A program made the position numbers and the translations under genes. From Solimicrobium sp040544425 (GTDB lineage Bacteria; Pseudomonadota; Gammaproteobacteria; Burkholderiales; Burkholderiaceae_D), in the NCBI GenBank assembly GCA_040544425.1, contig JBEONO010000005.1, forward strand, positions 124,001 to 188,000: a stretch of DNA of 64,000 nucleotides. Direction: 5' to 3'. The notes beneath the pieces were generated by a model. It saw only the letters and a program-made list of their open reading frames with translations, ran no database searches and had not been told where the DNA came from. Below are positions 51,715-61,133 of this stretch, one piece after another. How positions within the stretch are numbered: the stretch's first letter is position 1; each line of letters starts with the position of its first letter.

Positions 51715-52657
51715 GTTGATCGAAAAAATGCAGCACGCGTTTGGGCAGCCACATATTGTTGGCGGGCCATTCTGCGCTGGCAAAACCGACATGCCCACCC
51801 TGTTGCGGATATTCCAGCGTCACGCAGGCGGATGCCTCGGTAGGCAAATACTGTCCCGGCAAAAACGGATCGTTCCTGGCATTCAGAACCAGCGTCGGCA
51901 ATGTGATATCGCCCAGAATGTATTTGGCGCTGGCGCGCTGCCAGTAGTCTTCAGTATTTTTATAACCGTGCAGGGGCGCCGTGACGACATTATCGAATTC
52001 GTACAGATCTCTGGCAGCGAGCATGCGGTCGCGATCAAACAGGCCGGGATACTGTTCCAGTTTTTTCAGACACTTGGGTTTCAGGGTGCGCAGGAACACT
52101 CTGGTGTAGACCATATTAAAACCGCTGCCCAGAGCAGCGCCACCTTGCGCAAGATCCAGCGGTGCCGACACCGAACAGGCGGCCTTGACAAAATCGGCCT
52201 GGTGCCCACTCTCACCGAGCCAGCGCAACAAGGCATTGCCACCCAGGGATACACCGCACACAAACAAGCTGCGCTGCGCGTGCAGTTCGTGAATGCGGCG
52301 CAGCACCCAGTTAATTTCAGCGGAATCGCCGGAATGATAAAACCGTGGTCCGCGATTCAGCTCGCCCGAACACCCGCGAAAATGCACCACCACACCGGCC
52401 CAGCCACGCTGCCTGACCGAGGCCATCAAGGCGCGCGAATAATGGCTTTCCGAATTGCCTTCCAGTCCATGAAACAACACGACCAAGGGCACGCCGTCAT
52501 TGGCATCGACAAAATCAAGATCGATGAAATCCTGATCCGGCGTGCTCCAGCGTTCACGGCGATAACTGACCTTGGGAATTTTTAACAGCTTGGCAGGAAT
52601 GATCGTTTGCAAATGGCCATTGGTCAGCCACGAGGGAGCAACGTAATGGGTGTTCAT
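51707..52657 (-). CDS. YheT family alpha/beta hydrolase
   Basis: 316-residue hydrolase of the YheT/EMB8 family. Seen: WLTNGHLQTIIPAKL at the N-terminus, VVLFHGLEGNSESHYSRAL (oxyanion), VVHFRGCSGELNRGPRFYHSGDSAE, the nucleophile CGVSLGGNALLRWLGE (Ser about 150), NARNDPFLPG (Asp) and QGGHVGFA (His). Substrate unknown; family members are carboxylesterase-like. The ATG at 52657 follows the stop of the upstream NTF2-like gene by 4 bases; the frame to 52723 overlaps that gene and was rejected. Confidence 0.92.
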   Translation of the reverse strand: MNTHYVAPSWLTNGHLQTIIPAKLLKIPKVSYRRERWSTPDQDFIDLDFVDANDGVPLVVLFHGLEGNSESHYSRALMASVRQRGWAGVVVHFRGCSGELNRGPRFYHSGDSAEINWVLRRIHELHAQRSLFVCGVSLGGNALLRWLGESGHQADFVKAACSVSAPLDLAQGGAALGSGFNMVYTRVFLRTLKPKCLKKLEQYPGLFDRDRMLAARDLYEFDNVVTAPLHGYKNTEDYWQRASAKYILGDITLPTLVLNARNDPFLPGQYLPTEASACVTLEYPQQGGHVGFASAEWPANNMWLPKRVLHFFDQHA

Positions 52658-52661
52658 ATGA

Positions 52662-53087
52662 TCAATGCAGCATGCTGGCGCGGAATAATTCATTCGGCGC
52701 GCGGCCCGGCGCCACCGAGGCATGATGCACCGTGATACGCCAGCCTATCGCGGTTTTGATGTAGACATTCGTGCACAGGATATGAATATCCTGAGTCATG
52801 TCAGCAGTCCGGTGGACCTCTTCAATGATGTTGTGCACGGCCGTCATCATATTGCGGCTGGCATGTAACTGCACCGGCTGAATATGCACAGAACCACGTT
52901 CAAAAATGGCTTCGAATGAGGCGCGGATGGTGGCATGGCCGACCAGGCGGGTCGCTCCCGGGTGGATGCAGACAATTTCTTCATCCTCAGCCCACAGCGC
53001 CATCAGGGCTTCAATATCGGCACGGCTTAAAGCGTCATAAAACGCTGCCTCTGTTTCATCCGCCGAACTGAATAATGGTGCACGCAT
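52662..53087 (-). CDS. NTF2/SnoaL-like fold protein
   Basis: 141-residue protein of the nuclear transport factor 2-like superfamily (DUF4440/SnoaL-like): DETEAAFYDALSRADIEALMALWAEDEEIVCIHPGATRLVGHATIRASFEAIF followed by alternating beta strands and WRITVHHASVAPGRAP. These proteins are small-molecule binding or cyclase-like; no function can be assigned. It precedes yheT by 4 bases and follows the zinc-finger gene by 31 bases, all on the minus strand. Confidence 0.85.
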   Translation of the reverse strand: MRAPLFSSADETEAAFYDALSRADIEALMALWAEDEEIVCIHPGATRLVGHATIRASFEAIFERGSVHIQPVQLHASRNMMTAVHNIIEEVHRTADMTQDIHILCTNVYIKTAIGWRITVHHASVAPGRAPNELFRASMLH

Positions 53088-53118
53088 AGAATTCCTGTCT
53101 GAAGTGGCAATACATGGA

Positions 53119-53307
53119 TTAATGCGCTTTCAGCGTCACACCGGCTTTTAACTGATACTCAGTGCTGCAATACGGGCAGGTAGCGTGACCGTTGTGCGAC
53201 AGGTCCAGAAACACTTTCGGGTGCGACGACCAGAGCGGCATGGCCGGATTGGGGCAATAGGCAGGCAGATCAGGCAAATCTAATTCGACGATACTTTTGG
53301 TTTTCAT
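53119..53307 (-). CDS. Small zinc-finger protein (zf-CHCC type)
   Basis: 62-residue protein with the Cys-His-Cys-Cys pattern of the complex I NDUFS6-like zinc finger: Cys18 (AYCPNP), His29 (SSHPKVFLDL), Cys44 and Cys47 (ATCPYCSTEYQL). The ATG at 53307 has an AGGA site; the frame to 53361 has none. In betaproteobacteria such proteins are commonly next to branched-chain aminotransferase or glycosyltransferase genes; here it begins a run with the NTF2-like, YheT and hypothetical genes. A role as complex I accessory is only a family-level hint. Confidence 0.9.
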   Translation of the reverse strand: MKTKSIVELDLPDLPAYCPNPAMPLWSSHPKVFLDLSHNGHATCPYCSTEYQLKAGVTLKAH

Positions 53308-53476
53308 GGGAACTATCCTGAATGAGTCAATGTAACGGCGGATTCCGTGAGCGGAATCCAAACCCGGATTTTAATCTATTCATCGTGTGAATAAAATAAT
53401 TCCTCTGTAAAATAGCGCTTTTGTTGATTTTACAAATCAATTTGTCCCAGGCCTGTTCGAAAATCATAGATCGCCC

Positions 53477-54226
53477 ATGTTGACCAACCCCGCAGGATTG
53501 ACCGCGCAAGAAATTCAAGAAATTGAACAACGCTCCTTTCGCGAAGGCGTCAAAGCCTGCGCGCCAACCCTGATCGGCATCGCCGCGTGGGGACTGGTGA
53601 CCGGCATCGCCATGATTAAAACTCACTTTACCCTGATCCAGGCGCTCGGCATGACCCTGACTGTGTTCGCCGGATCGGCGCAACTGGCCACCCTGCCCTT
53701 GATTGCCACCGGAGCGCCGCTGTGGATGATATTTTTGACCGGCGTCATGATCAATCTGCGCTTTGTGATTTTTTCTGTAATTATCGCCCCACATTTTTCA
53801 CAGCTCAAATTTTCCCAACGCGCGTTCTGGGGTTATATGACCGGCGACGTGTCCACCGTCCTGTTCATGCAACGCTATCCGACCGAGGCCCCGCAGATCG
53901 GCAAGTTCGAGTTTATGAAAGGCCTGTTTATTCCAAACTGGGCCGCCTGGCAAATCGGCTCGATCGCCGGCATTCTGTTAGGTGGCACCATTCCTGAAGA
54001 CTGGCATGTCGGCTTCGCCGGCACACTGGCAATTCTGTGTGTGTTGTTGCCGATGGTGTTGAATCGCGCCACCCTGGCTGGGGTGATCGCAGCGGGCGCG
54101 GTAGCAGTAGCGACCTATCACTGGCCCTACAAATTAGGAATGTTATTGGCGGTAGTAGTCGGAATGGGCTGCTCGATCTGCTGGGAAGAATGGCATGAAC
54201 GTACCGAATCCAGGGAGCAATCATGA
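53477..54226 (+). CDS. azlC: AzlC family branched-chain amino acid exporter subunit
   Basis: 249-residue inner-membrane protein, large subunit of the AzlCD exporter (branched-chain amino acids or similar). The core FREGVKACAPTLIGIAAWGLVTGIAM starts after a 25-residue polar N-terminus, followed by ALGMTLTVFAGSAQLATLPLIATGAPLWMIFLTGVMINLRFVIFS and further helices. It overlaps azlD by 4 bases (ATGA). Preceded by a 169-base gap that also serves the divergent zinc-finger gene. Confidence 0.93.
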   Translation: MLTNPAGLTAQEIQEIEQRSFREGVKACAPTLIGIAAWGLVTGIAMIKTHFTLIQALGMTLTVFAGSAQLATLPLIATGAPLWMIFLTGVMINLRFVIFSVIIAPHFSQLKFSQRAFWGYMTGDVSTVLFMQRYPTEAPQIGKFEFMKGLFIPNWAAWQIGSIAGILLGGTIPEDWHVGFAGTLAILCVLLPMVLNRATLAGVIAAGAVAVATYHWPYKLGMLLAVVVGMGCSICWEEWHERTESREQS

Positions 54227-54546
54227 GTGATACAGACATCTGGCTGGTCACCGCCCTGCTCACCCTCGGGACCTTTTTAACCCGGGCGACGTTCTGGTTG
54301 GTCGGACATCACATCACGATCCCGAAACGGGTCAATGAAGCATTGCGCTACGCACCGGCCTGCGCGTTGGCAGCGGTGATCGTACCCGATCTGTTGTTTC
54401 ATGAAGGCCAGATCAGCGTCAGTCTCAGCAACCCGCAACTGGTTGGCGGCGTCATTGCCGCGATTTTTTTTCTGATGAAACGCAGCATGTTCGGTGCCTT
54501 AATTTTGGGAATGGCAGTCTTTACGGCAGTCCGGCTGTTGAGCTAA
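54223..54546 (+). CDS. azlD: AzlD family branched-chain amino acid exporter subunit
   Basis: 107-residue membrane protein with three to four helices, small partner of AzlC. Seen: TFLTRATFWLVGHHITIPKRVNEALRYAPACALAAVIVPDLL and a Gly/Ala-rich last helix (GALILGMAVFTAVRLL). The start overlaps the azlC stop by 4 bases, so the two subunits are translationally coupled. Confidence 0.93.
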   Translation: MSDTDIWLVTALLTLGTFLTRATFWLVGHHITIPKRVNEALRYAPACALAAVIVPDLLFHEGQISVSLSNPQLVGGVIAAIFFLMKRSMFGALILGMAVFTAVRLLS

Positions 54547-54752
54547 ACATTTTGATAACTAACTTGTCAATTACCTAAAGAAGCGCCGCAGCATCTGACG
54601 ATTCCCGGCGAAAAGCAAAAAATCCTTGCCGTATTTATCATCACGGCAGCTATCGTCGCCCTCGACCTTACGGTAAAATACCCGTCTTTTCCAGGTGCAT
54701 CGCGCAGTATTGTCCGCAGTCCCCTCATTAACCCTTCTAACTCCACATAAAA

Positions 54753-55946
54753 ATGCAATTTATCCGATTCAGCGATTTGATCGCCCAAGGTAGTTTGGCA
54801 GGCAAACGAGTTTTTATCCGCGCAGATTTGAACGTACCGCAAGATGACCACGGCAATATCACCGAAGATACCCGCATCCGTGCTTCGGTTCCGGCGATCC
54901 AGCAGGCCCTGAAAGCGGGCGCAGCGGTGATGGTGACTTCGCATCTGGGACGTCCAACCGAAGGAACCTTGCGTACGGAAGACAGTTTGGCTCCGGTGGC
55001 CAAACGCCTCGCCGAATTGCTTGGTGTGCCGGTTCCGCTGATCCAGAATTGGGTCGACGGCGTCGATGTGAAACCGGGCCAGGTGGTGTTGCTGGAAAAC
55101 TGCCGCGTGAATGTCGGCGAGAAAAAGAACAGTCCCGAACTGGCCAAAAAAATGGCCGCCCTGTGCGATGTATTTGTCAATGACGCATTCGGTACTGCGC
55201 ATCGCGCCGAAGCCACCACCCACGGCATTGCCCAATATGCACCGATTGCCTGCGCCGGTCCCCTGCTTACTGCCGAACTTGATGCGCTGGGTCGCGCTCT
55301 CGGTCAACCCGCCCGTCCGCTGGTTGCCATCGTTGCCGGTTCCAAGGTATCGAGCAAACTGACCATTTTGAAATCGCTGGCCGACAAGGTCGATAACCTG
55401 ATCGTCGGCGGCGGAATCGCCAATACTTTTATGCTGGCTTGCGGATTAAATATCGGCAAGTCGCTGGCCGAAGCCGACTTGATCGACGAAGCCAAAGCGA
55501 TTATGGAGATGATGACCAAACGCGGCGCGACCGTGCCGATTCCGGTCGATGTGGTCTGTGCCAAAGAATTTTCGCCAACAGCAGCAGCCACAGTCAAACT
55601 GGTTTCAGAAGTCGCCGATGACGACATGATTTTAGACATCGGCCCGCAAACTGCCGCCATGCTCGCCGAGCAGATCGCCACTGCCGGTACGGTAGTGTGG
55701 AATGGTCCGGTCGGCGTGTTCGAGTTCGACCAGTTCGGCAACGGCACCAAGACTCTGGCGATGGCTATCGCCAACGGCAAAGGTTTTTCTGTCGCCGGTG
55801 GTGGCGATACTCTGGCAGCGATTGCCAAATATCACATTGCCGACAAGATTGGCTATATTTCAACCGGCGGTGGCGCCTTCCTTGAATTCCTCGAAGGGAA
55901 GACTCTGCCAGCCGTCGAAGTGTTAATGCAACGTGCTGCAAAATAA
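54753..55946 (+). CDS. pgk: Phosphoglycerate kinase
   Basis: Glycolytic kinase making ATP from 1,3-bisphosphoglycerate. The 397-residue protein opens with GKRVFIRADLNVPQDDHGNITEDTRIRAS, has the TSHLGRPTEG substrate loop, LENCRVNVGEKKN, the VAIVAGSKVSSKLTIL hinge region and the C-terminal nucleotide loop FSVAGGGDTLAAIAKY with GGGAFLEFLEGK. Length is normal. First gene of pgk-pyk-fba-purE-purC. The ribosome site is weak. The 206-base gap after azlD must hold its promoter; none was assigned with confidence. Confidence 0.98.
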   Translation: MQFIRFSDLIAQGSLAGKRVFIRADLNVPQDDHGNITEDTRIRASVPAIQQALKAGAAVMVTSHLGRPTEGTLRTEDSLAPVAKRLAELLGVPVPLIQNWVDGVDVKPGQVVLLENCRVNVGEKKNSPELAKKMAALCDVFVNDAFGTAHRAEATTHGIAQYAPIACAGPLLTAELDALGRALGQPARPLVAIVAGSKVSSKLTILKSLADKVDNLIVGGGIANTFMLACGLNIGKSLAEADLIDEAKAIMEMMTKRGATVPIPVDVVCAKEFSPTAAATVKLVSEVADDDMILDIGPQTAAMLAEQIATAGTVVWNGPVGVFEFDQFGNGTKTLAMAIANGKGFSVAGGGDTLAAIAKYHIADKIGYISTGGGAFLEFLEGKTLPAVEVLMQRAAK

Positions 55947-55982
55947 TTGTTTTTTTCCATGTAATACAACCTGGAGTAACGA

Positions 55983-57422
55983 ATGCCACGCGGAACAAAA
56001 ATTGTCGCCACTATCGGACCAGCATCAAATACAGTCGAAATCTTAACGCGCATGTTTCATGCCGGTGTCAATGTGGTGCGCCTGAATTTTTCGCATGGCA
56101 AAGCGCAGGATCATATTGATCGTGCCGCCATGGTGCGCGAAGCGGCGCTGTCCTGCGGACGTGAAATCGCCATCATGGCCGATTTGCAGGGTCCGAAAAT
56201 CCGTATCGGCAAGTTTGAAAACGGCAAGATCGAATTAGCGAATGGCGACAAATTTATTCTGGATGCCGAATGCACCATGGGCAATCAGGAACGGGTGGGC
56301 CTCGATTACAAGGCTTTGCCACGCGATGTCAAACCCAATGATCGCCTGTTGCTGAACGACGGACTGATCGTGATGGTGGTCGACAAAATCGTCGGTGCAG
56401 AAATTTTCACCACCGTCAAAATCGGCGGCGAACTCAGCAATAACAAAGGCATCAATCGCCAGGGTGGTGGCTTGACCGCACCGGCCTTGACTGCCAAGGA
56501 CATGGAAGACATCAAGACCGCGATGAGTTTTCAGGCCGATTACCTGGCCGTGTCGTTCCCCAAGAGCGCAACCGATATGGAGATGGCGCGTCAGCTGGCC
56601 AATATCGCTGGTGAAGCTTACGGGCACAAGCCGATGATGATCGCAAAAATCGAACGCGCCGAAGCGATTCCGCTGCTGCAGGAAATTCTCGATGCCTCAG
56701 ACGGCATCATGGTGGCGCGTGGCGATCTGGCGGTTGAAGTCGGCAATGCCGCGGTGCCTGCCCTGCAAAAGCGCATGATCAAAATGGCGCGCGCTTCCAA
56801 CAAGCTGACCATCACGGCCACGCAAATGATGGAATCGATGATCTTCAATGCCGTGCCAACCCGTGCCGAAGTCTCTGACGTGGCCAACGCCGTGCTGGAT
56901 GGGACCGATGCAGTGATGACCTCGGCGGAAACTGCGTCCGGAAAATATCCGGTAGAAACCGTCGAGATGATGGCCGCGGTCTGCCTCGAAGCGGAAAAAT
57001 CTTATGCCTGCGAACTGGATGCCGATTTTCTGAATGCGCGCTTCACCCGTATTGACCAGTCGATCGCTTACGGCGCTTTATTTACCGCTTACCACCTGCG
57101 TGTCAAGGCCATCGTCGCGCTGACCGAGTCCGGCTCCACCGCGTTATGGATGAGTCGTCACAATATTGATATTCCTTTGATCGCGCTCACCCCAAGCCGC
57201 TCGACCCAGCGCAAGATCGCGCTGTATCGCAATGTGCGCACTTACGAATTGCCGTATCACGCGGACCGGGAAGTAGTGCTGGCCAATGCTGAACAGATTT
57301 TGCTGGACCATAACGTCGTCCAAAAAGGCGACGCAATTGTTGTGACCTGGGGCGAACCGATGGGCCAGGTAGGCGGAACGAATGCGCTGAAAATTGTGCG
57401 CGTCGGCGATCTGATTAAATAA
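55983..57422 (+). CDS. pyk: Pyruvate kinase
   Basis: Final glycolytic step, phosphoenolpyruvate to pyruvate with ATP. The 479-residue product has RGTKIVATIGPASNT, NFSHGKAQDHIDRA, the active-site MIAKIERAEAI and DGIMVARGDLAVEVG, the ITATQMMESMIFNAVPTRAEVSDVANAVLDGTDAVMTSAETASG region and a C-terminal allosteric domain. Length fits the type II enzyme. A GGAG site lies 6 bases before the ATG. It follows pgk by 36 bases and precedes fba by 45. Confidence 0.98.
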   Translation: MPRGTKIVATIGPASNTVEILTRMFHAGVNVVRLNFSHGKAQDHIDRAAMVREAALSCGREIAIMADLQGPKIRIGKFENGKIELANGDKFILDAECTMGNQERVGLDYKALPRDVKPNDRLLLNDGLIVMVVDKIVGAEIFTTVKIGGELSNNKGINRQGGGLTAPALTAKDMEDIKTAMSFQADYLAVSFPKSATDMEMARQLANIAGEAYGHKPMMIAKIERAEAIPLLQEILDASDGIMVARGDLAVEVGNAAVPALQKRMIKMARASNKLTITATQMMESMIFNAVPTRAEVSDVANAVLDGTDAVMTSAETASGKYPVETVEMMAAVCLEAEKSYACELDADFLNARFTRIDQSIAYGALFTAYHLRVKAIVALTESGSTALWMSRHNIDIPLIALTPSRSTQRKIALYRNVRTYELPYHADREVVLANAEQILLDHNVVQKGDAIVVTWGEPMGQVGGTNALKIVRVGDLIK

Positions 57423-57467
57423 AAAATTATTTACTTATCACACTACTGTTAATTCTTAGGAGAAATC

Positions 57468-58532
57468 ATGGCACTCGTATCGATGCGTCAATTACTGGAC
57501 CATGCCGCTGAAAACGGCTACGGCTTACCTGCATTTAATGTCAACAACCTGGAACAGATCAGCGCGATCATGCAGGCAGCCAGCGAAGTTGGTTCGCCGG
57601 TGATCATGCAGGCGTCAGCTGGCGCGCGCAAGTATGCCGGTGAAGCATTTTTGCGCCACCTGATTTCTGCGGCGGTGGAAGCGTATCCGAATATTCCGGT
57701 CGTGATGCATCAGGATCATGGCCAGTCACCGGCCGTGTGCATGGCGGCGATCAAATCGGGCTTCACCTCGGTGATGATGGACGGCTCATTGATGCCCGAC
57801 GGGAAAAGCGTCGCGAGCTATGAATACAATGTGGAAGTGTCACGCAAGGTGGTGGAGTTTTCCCATTACATCGGCGTCACCGTGGAAGCGGAATTGGGTG
57901 TGCTCGGCTCTTTGGAAACCATGATGGGCGACAAGGAAGATGGTCACGGCGCAGACGGCAAGATGACACGCGAACAATTGCTCACCGACGTCACCCAGGC
58001 AGCCGACTTTGTGAAGCAGACCCAATGTGATGCACTGGCCATTGCCATCGGCACCTCACACGGCGCGTATAAATTCTCGCGCAAACCGACCGGCGATATT
58101 TTGGCCATCGACCGCATCAAAGAAATTCACAAGCGCATTCCGAATACCCATCTGGTGATGCACGGTTCTTCGTCAGTACCGCAAGAACTGCTGGCTGAAA
58201 TTCGCGAATTCGGCGGCGATATGAAAGAAACCTACGGCGTGCCGGTCGAAGAAATTCAGGAAGGAATCAAGCATGGCGTACGCAAGATCAATATCGACAC
58301 CGATATCCGTCTGGCGATGACCGGCGCGATCCGTCGTTATCTGGCGCAGAACCCGACCAAATTTGACCCGCGCGATTATTTGAAACCGGCCCGTGAAGCA
58401 GCGATGCTGGTGTGCAAGGCACGCTTCCTGGCATTTGGCTGCGAAGGTCAGGCAGATAAAATCAAACCAATCCCGCTGGAAAAAATTGCCGAAAAATACA
58501 ACAAGGGCGAGCTGTCGCAAATCGTGAACTGA
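57468..58532 (+). CDS. fba: Fructose-bisphosphate aldolase, class II
   Basis: Zinc-dependent aldolase that cleaves fructose 1,6-bisphosphate. The 354-residue protein has the zinc-binding MHQDHGQSPAVCMAAI (about residue 83), SVMMDGSLMPDGK, VEAELGVLGSLE, AIAIGTSHGAYKF, MHGSSSVP and INIDTDIRLAMT motifs. The pattern fits the subclass common in betaproteobacteria. Strong AGGAG site before the ATG. Third gene of the glycolytic run, followed by purE after 22 bases. Confidence 0.98.
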   Translation: MALVSMRQLLDHAAENGYGLPAFNVNNLEQISAIMQAASEVGSPVIMQASAGARKYAGEAFLRHLISAAVEAYPNIPVVMHQDHGQSPAVCMAAIKSGFTSVMMDGSLMPDGKSVASYEYNVEVSRKVVEFSHYIGVTVEAELGVLGSLETMMGDKEDGHGADGKMTREQLLTDVTQAADFVKQTQCDALAIAIGTSHGAYKFSRKPTGDILAIDRIKEIHKRIPNTHLVMHGSSSVPQELLAEIREFGGDMKETYGVPVEEIQEGIKHGVRKINIDTDIRLAMTGAIRRYLAQNPTKFDPRDYLKPAREAAMLVCKARFLAFGCEGQADKIKPIPLEKIAEKYNKGELSQIVN

Positions 58533-58554
58533 ATCAGTAAATAAAGGAATGGAA

Positions 58555-59043
58555 ATGGCTACAGTAGGAATCGTAATGGGCTCGACATCCGATTGGGATG
58601 TCATGAAAGAAGCCGCACAGATCTGCAAGGACTTTGGCATCAGCTATCAGGCACGGGCCCTGTCGGCGCATCGCACGCCGGTGGAACTGGAAGCGTGGAT
58701 GGCTGAAATGGAAGCCGCTGGCTGTCAGGCATTTATCGCTGGCGCTGGCGCTGCGGCGCATCTGGCTGGTGTAGTTGCAGCCAAAACCATTTTGCCCACT
58801 TTCGGTGTGCCAATTCCTTCCAAGTATTTGAAGGGACTGGATTCGTTATTGGCGATGGTGCAAATGCCCAAGGGCATACCGGTTTCCACGCTGGCGATCG
58901 GCGAAGCCGGTGCCGCCAATGCGGGCCTGTCAGTGGTCGCGATCCTGGCATTACACGATCCGGCCATGAAAGCAAAATTAATCAAATACCGTGCCGACCA
59001 GGCTGAAAAAGTGCGCAATTCAGTATTGCCAGAACTAAATTAG
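58555..59043 (+). CDS. purE: N5-carboxyaminoimidazole ribonucleotide mutase, PurE class I
   Basis: Purine synthesis enzyme that isomerises N5-CAIR to CAIR. 162 residues from the ATG at 58555, six bases after AAAGGA; the ATG at 58549 overlaps that site. Seen: VGIVMGSTSDWDVMKEAA, SAHRTPVELEAWM, FIAGAGAAAHLAGVVAAKT and PSKYLKGLDSLLAMVQMPKGIPVSTLAIG. Length is normal for class I. No purK was seen in the window although class I PurE needs its product. Followed 15 bases later by purC. Confidence 0.97.
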   Translation: MATVGIVMGSTSDWDVMKEAAQICKDFGISYQARALSAHRTPVELEAWMAEMEAAGCQAFIAGAGAAAHLAGVVAAKTILPTFGVPIPSKYLKGLDSLLAMVQMPKGIPVSTLAIGEAGAANAGLSVVAILALHDPAMKAKLIKYRADQAEKVRNSVLPELN

Positions 59044-59058
59044 TAATAAGGAAAAATC

Positions 59059-59940
59059 ATGTCAGGAATCCTGGAAACAAATTTGAAGTCACTGCCGTTT
59101 TTACATCGCGGCAAAGTACGTGATATTTATGCCGTTGGTGAAGACCACTTGCTGGTAATCCAGACTGATCGTCTCTCTGCATTTGACGTCATTCTGGATG
59201 ACCCCATTCCCAACAAGGGCAAGGTATTGACGACCATGTCGAATTTCTGGTTCAAAAAATTCGGGCATTTGATGCCGAACCACATGACCGATATCGATCC
59301 GCTGACCCTGGTGAGCGAAGATGAGCGCCCACAGGTTGAAGGCCGCGCCATCGTCGTCAAGAAATTTACCCCACTGGCTATTGAAGCGATCGTGCGCGGT
59401 TATATCATTGGATCGGGCTGGAAGGACTATCAGAAGACCGGCATGGTATGCGGTCATCAACTGCCGGCCGGACTGAAAGAAGGACAAAAGCTGCCGGAAG
59501 TATTGTTCACACCGTCAACCAAGGCACCGGCCGGTCAGCATGATGAAAACATTTCATTCGCTGAAACCGAAAAAATCGTTGGCCCGGACATCGCGGCCAA
59601 AGTGCGTGACCTGGCGATCAAACTGTATTCGGAGGCGGCCGAATATGCTGCGACCAAAGGCATCATCATTGCCGATACCAAGTTTGAATTTGGTCTGGAT
59701 GCAGCCAATAATATTTATCTGATCGATGAAATCCTGACTCCGGATTCCTCACGGTTTTGGCCGGCTTCCAGCTATCAGGTCGGTATGTCGCCACCATCGT
59801 TTGACAAACAGTTTGTGCGGGACTGGCTGGAACAACAGCCTTGGGATAAAAAGGCACCGGCACCGCGCCTGCCTGCAGAAGTTGCCCAACAAACTGCCGA
59901 TAAATATGCAGAAGCCTTAAGACTGTTGACGGTCGCCTGA
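59059..59940 (+). CDS. purC: Phosphoribosylaminoimidazole-succinocarboxamide synthase
   Basis: Joins CAIR with aspartate using ATP in purine synthesis. The 293-residue protein has LHRGKVRDIYAVGEDHLLVIQTDRLSAFDVIL at the N-terminus, VKKFTPLAIEAIVRGYIIGSGWKDY, the APAGQHDENISF motif, IIADTKFEFGLD and DEILTPDSSRFWPA. Length fits the longer SAICAR synthetase form of betaproteobacteria. Last gene before a hairpin terminator; probably co-transcribed with pgk-pyk-fba-purE. Confidence 0.98.
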   Translation: MSGILETNLKSLPFLHRGKVRDIYAVGEDHLLVIQTDRLSAFDVILDDPIPNKGKVLTTMSNFWFKKFGHLMPNHMTDIDPLTLVSEDERPQVEGRAIVVKKFTPLAIEAIVRGYIIGSGWKDYQKTGMVCGHQLPAGLKEGQKLPEVLFTPSTKAPAGQHDENISFAETEKIVGPDIAAKVRDLAIKLYSEAAEYAATKGIIIADTKFEFGLDAANNIYLIDEILTPDSSRFWPASSYQVGMSPPSFDKQFVRDWLEQQPWDKKAPAPRLPAEVAQQTADKYAEALRLLTVA

Positions 59941-59953
59941 TCAGACATTGAAG

Positions 59954-59974
59954 AAGCGGGGATTTCCCCGCTTT
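59954..59974 (+). terminator. Short intrinsic terminator of purC
   Basis: AAGCGGGG and CCCCGCTT form an 8-bp GC-rich stem with loop ATTT, 13 bases after the purC stop. Only three T follow, so readthrough into the next gene is likely. Confidence 0.65.
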
Positions 59975-59994
59975 GACCATTGCGCTGCATACCT

Positions 59995-61020
59995 ATGCCC
60001 ACACCCCTGCAAATCGCCCAGGCTGCCGAGATCCTCACAAGAGGTGGCCTGGTCGCCTTCCCAACTGAAACCGTGTATGGATTGGGTGCCGACGCCGAAC
60101 AGCCGCAAGCGGTCGCCGCAATCTATGCGGCCAAGGGCAGACCGTCGAATCATCCGGTGATCGTTCATCTGGCGCCGGAAGCCGATCTGGGGTATTGGGT
60201 GAAACAGATTCCTGCAGAAGCCAGAGATCTGATTGACGCTTTTTGGCCGGGACCGCTGACGCTCATTTTAAAACGCGCTGATCGCATTCCGGACACCGTC
60301 TCAGGAGGGCAGGACACCCTCGGCGTGCGCTGCCCATCCCACCCTGTGGCACAGGATTTGCTGCGCGCCTTCAAGCACGGACAGGGCGGTATCGCTGCAC
60401 CGTCCGCCAACAAATTCGGCCGGGTCAGCCCAACGACTGCCCAACACGTACGCGATGAATTTTGCGCCGAACTCAAACCGGGCGGATTGATCAGCATGGT
60501 GCTGGAGGGTGAGCAGAGTCAGGTCGGGATTGAATCGACGATTCTGGATTTAAGCCGCCTGCACAGCCACGGCCCGGTATTGCTGCGTCCGGGCCATATC
60601 AGTGTTGAGCAGCTGGCCGCTGTCCTGGGCAGAATGCCCACCTCGCCCCTGGCTGACACGACAACACCGCGCGCATCCGGCACCCTGGAAGCACATTATG
60701 CGCCGCAGACACCGGTTGTGATCGTAGCAACCGCGCAGCTGGATCAGGTGCTCGCGCAACTGCACGCCGCGGGCAAAAAGGTGGCATTGATGCACTATCA
60801 CCAGCGCGCAACCATGGTCGACGCGCCGATCTGTTTGCCGCACGATCCGGTGCACTATGCGCGTGAACTTTACGCCAGTCTGCGGTTGCTGGATAACGAA
60901 CATGCCGATGTGATTGTGGTTCAGGCCGTGCCTGATACGGCGGAATGGGATGGCGTGATTGACAGGCTGCGGCGCGCTGCGCATGATTCTTTGGGTGTGT
61001 TGGGCAAACTGCTAGGGTAA
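59995..61020 (+). CDS. L-threonylcarbamoyladenylate synthase (Sua5-type)
   Basis: First enzyme of the t6A37 tRNA modification: makes threonylcarbamoyl-AMP. From the ATG at 59995 it has 341 residues: the YrdC domain (GGLVAFPTETVYGLGADAEQPQAVAAIYAAKGRPSNHPVIVHL, SANKFGRVSPTTAQHV) and a C-terminal Sua5 domain (about residues 220-341), so it is the long Sua5/YwlC form, not the short TsaC. PTETVYGLG is intact. The frame from a TTG at 59980 was rejected. It follows purC by 54 bases. Confidence 0.95.
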   Translation: MPTPLQIAQAAEILTRGGLVAFPTETVYGLGADAEQPQAVAAIYAAKGRPSNHPVIVHLAPEADLGYWVKQIPAEARDLIDAFWPGPLTLILKRADRIPDTVSGGQDTLGVRCPSHPVAQDLLRAFKHGQGGIAAPSANKFGRVSPTTAQHVRDEFCAELKPGGLISMVLEGEQSQVGIESTILDLSRLHSHGPVLLRPGHISVEQLAAVLGRMPTSPLADTTTPRASGTLEAHYAPQTPVVIVATAQLDQVLAQLHAAGKKVALMHYHQRATMVDAPICLPHDPVHYARELYASLRLLDNEHADVIVVQAVPDTAEWDGVIDRLRRAAHDSLGVLGKLLG

Positions 61021-61133
61021 ATCAGCAACTGATGTACCGTCCAGGCGACCCGGTCGTACCGTGGGTTCAGGCGGGGGCGCCTGGACGGGAACCGAGCGGC
61101 GTTTGTTTAACGACCAAGGCTTGACGACACTGG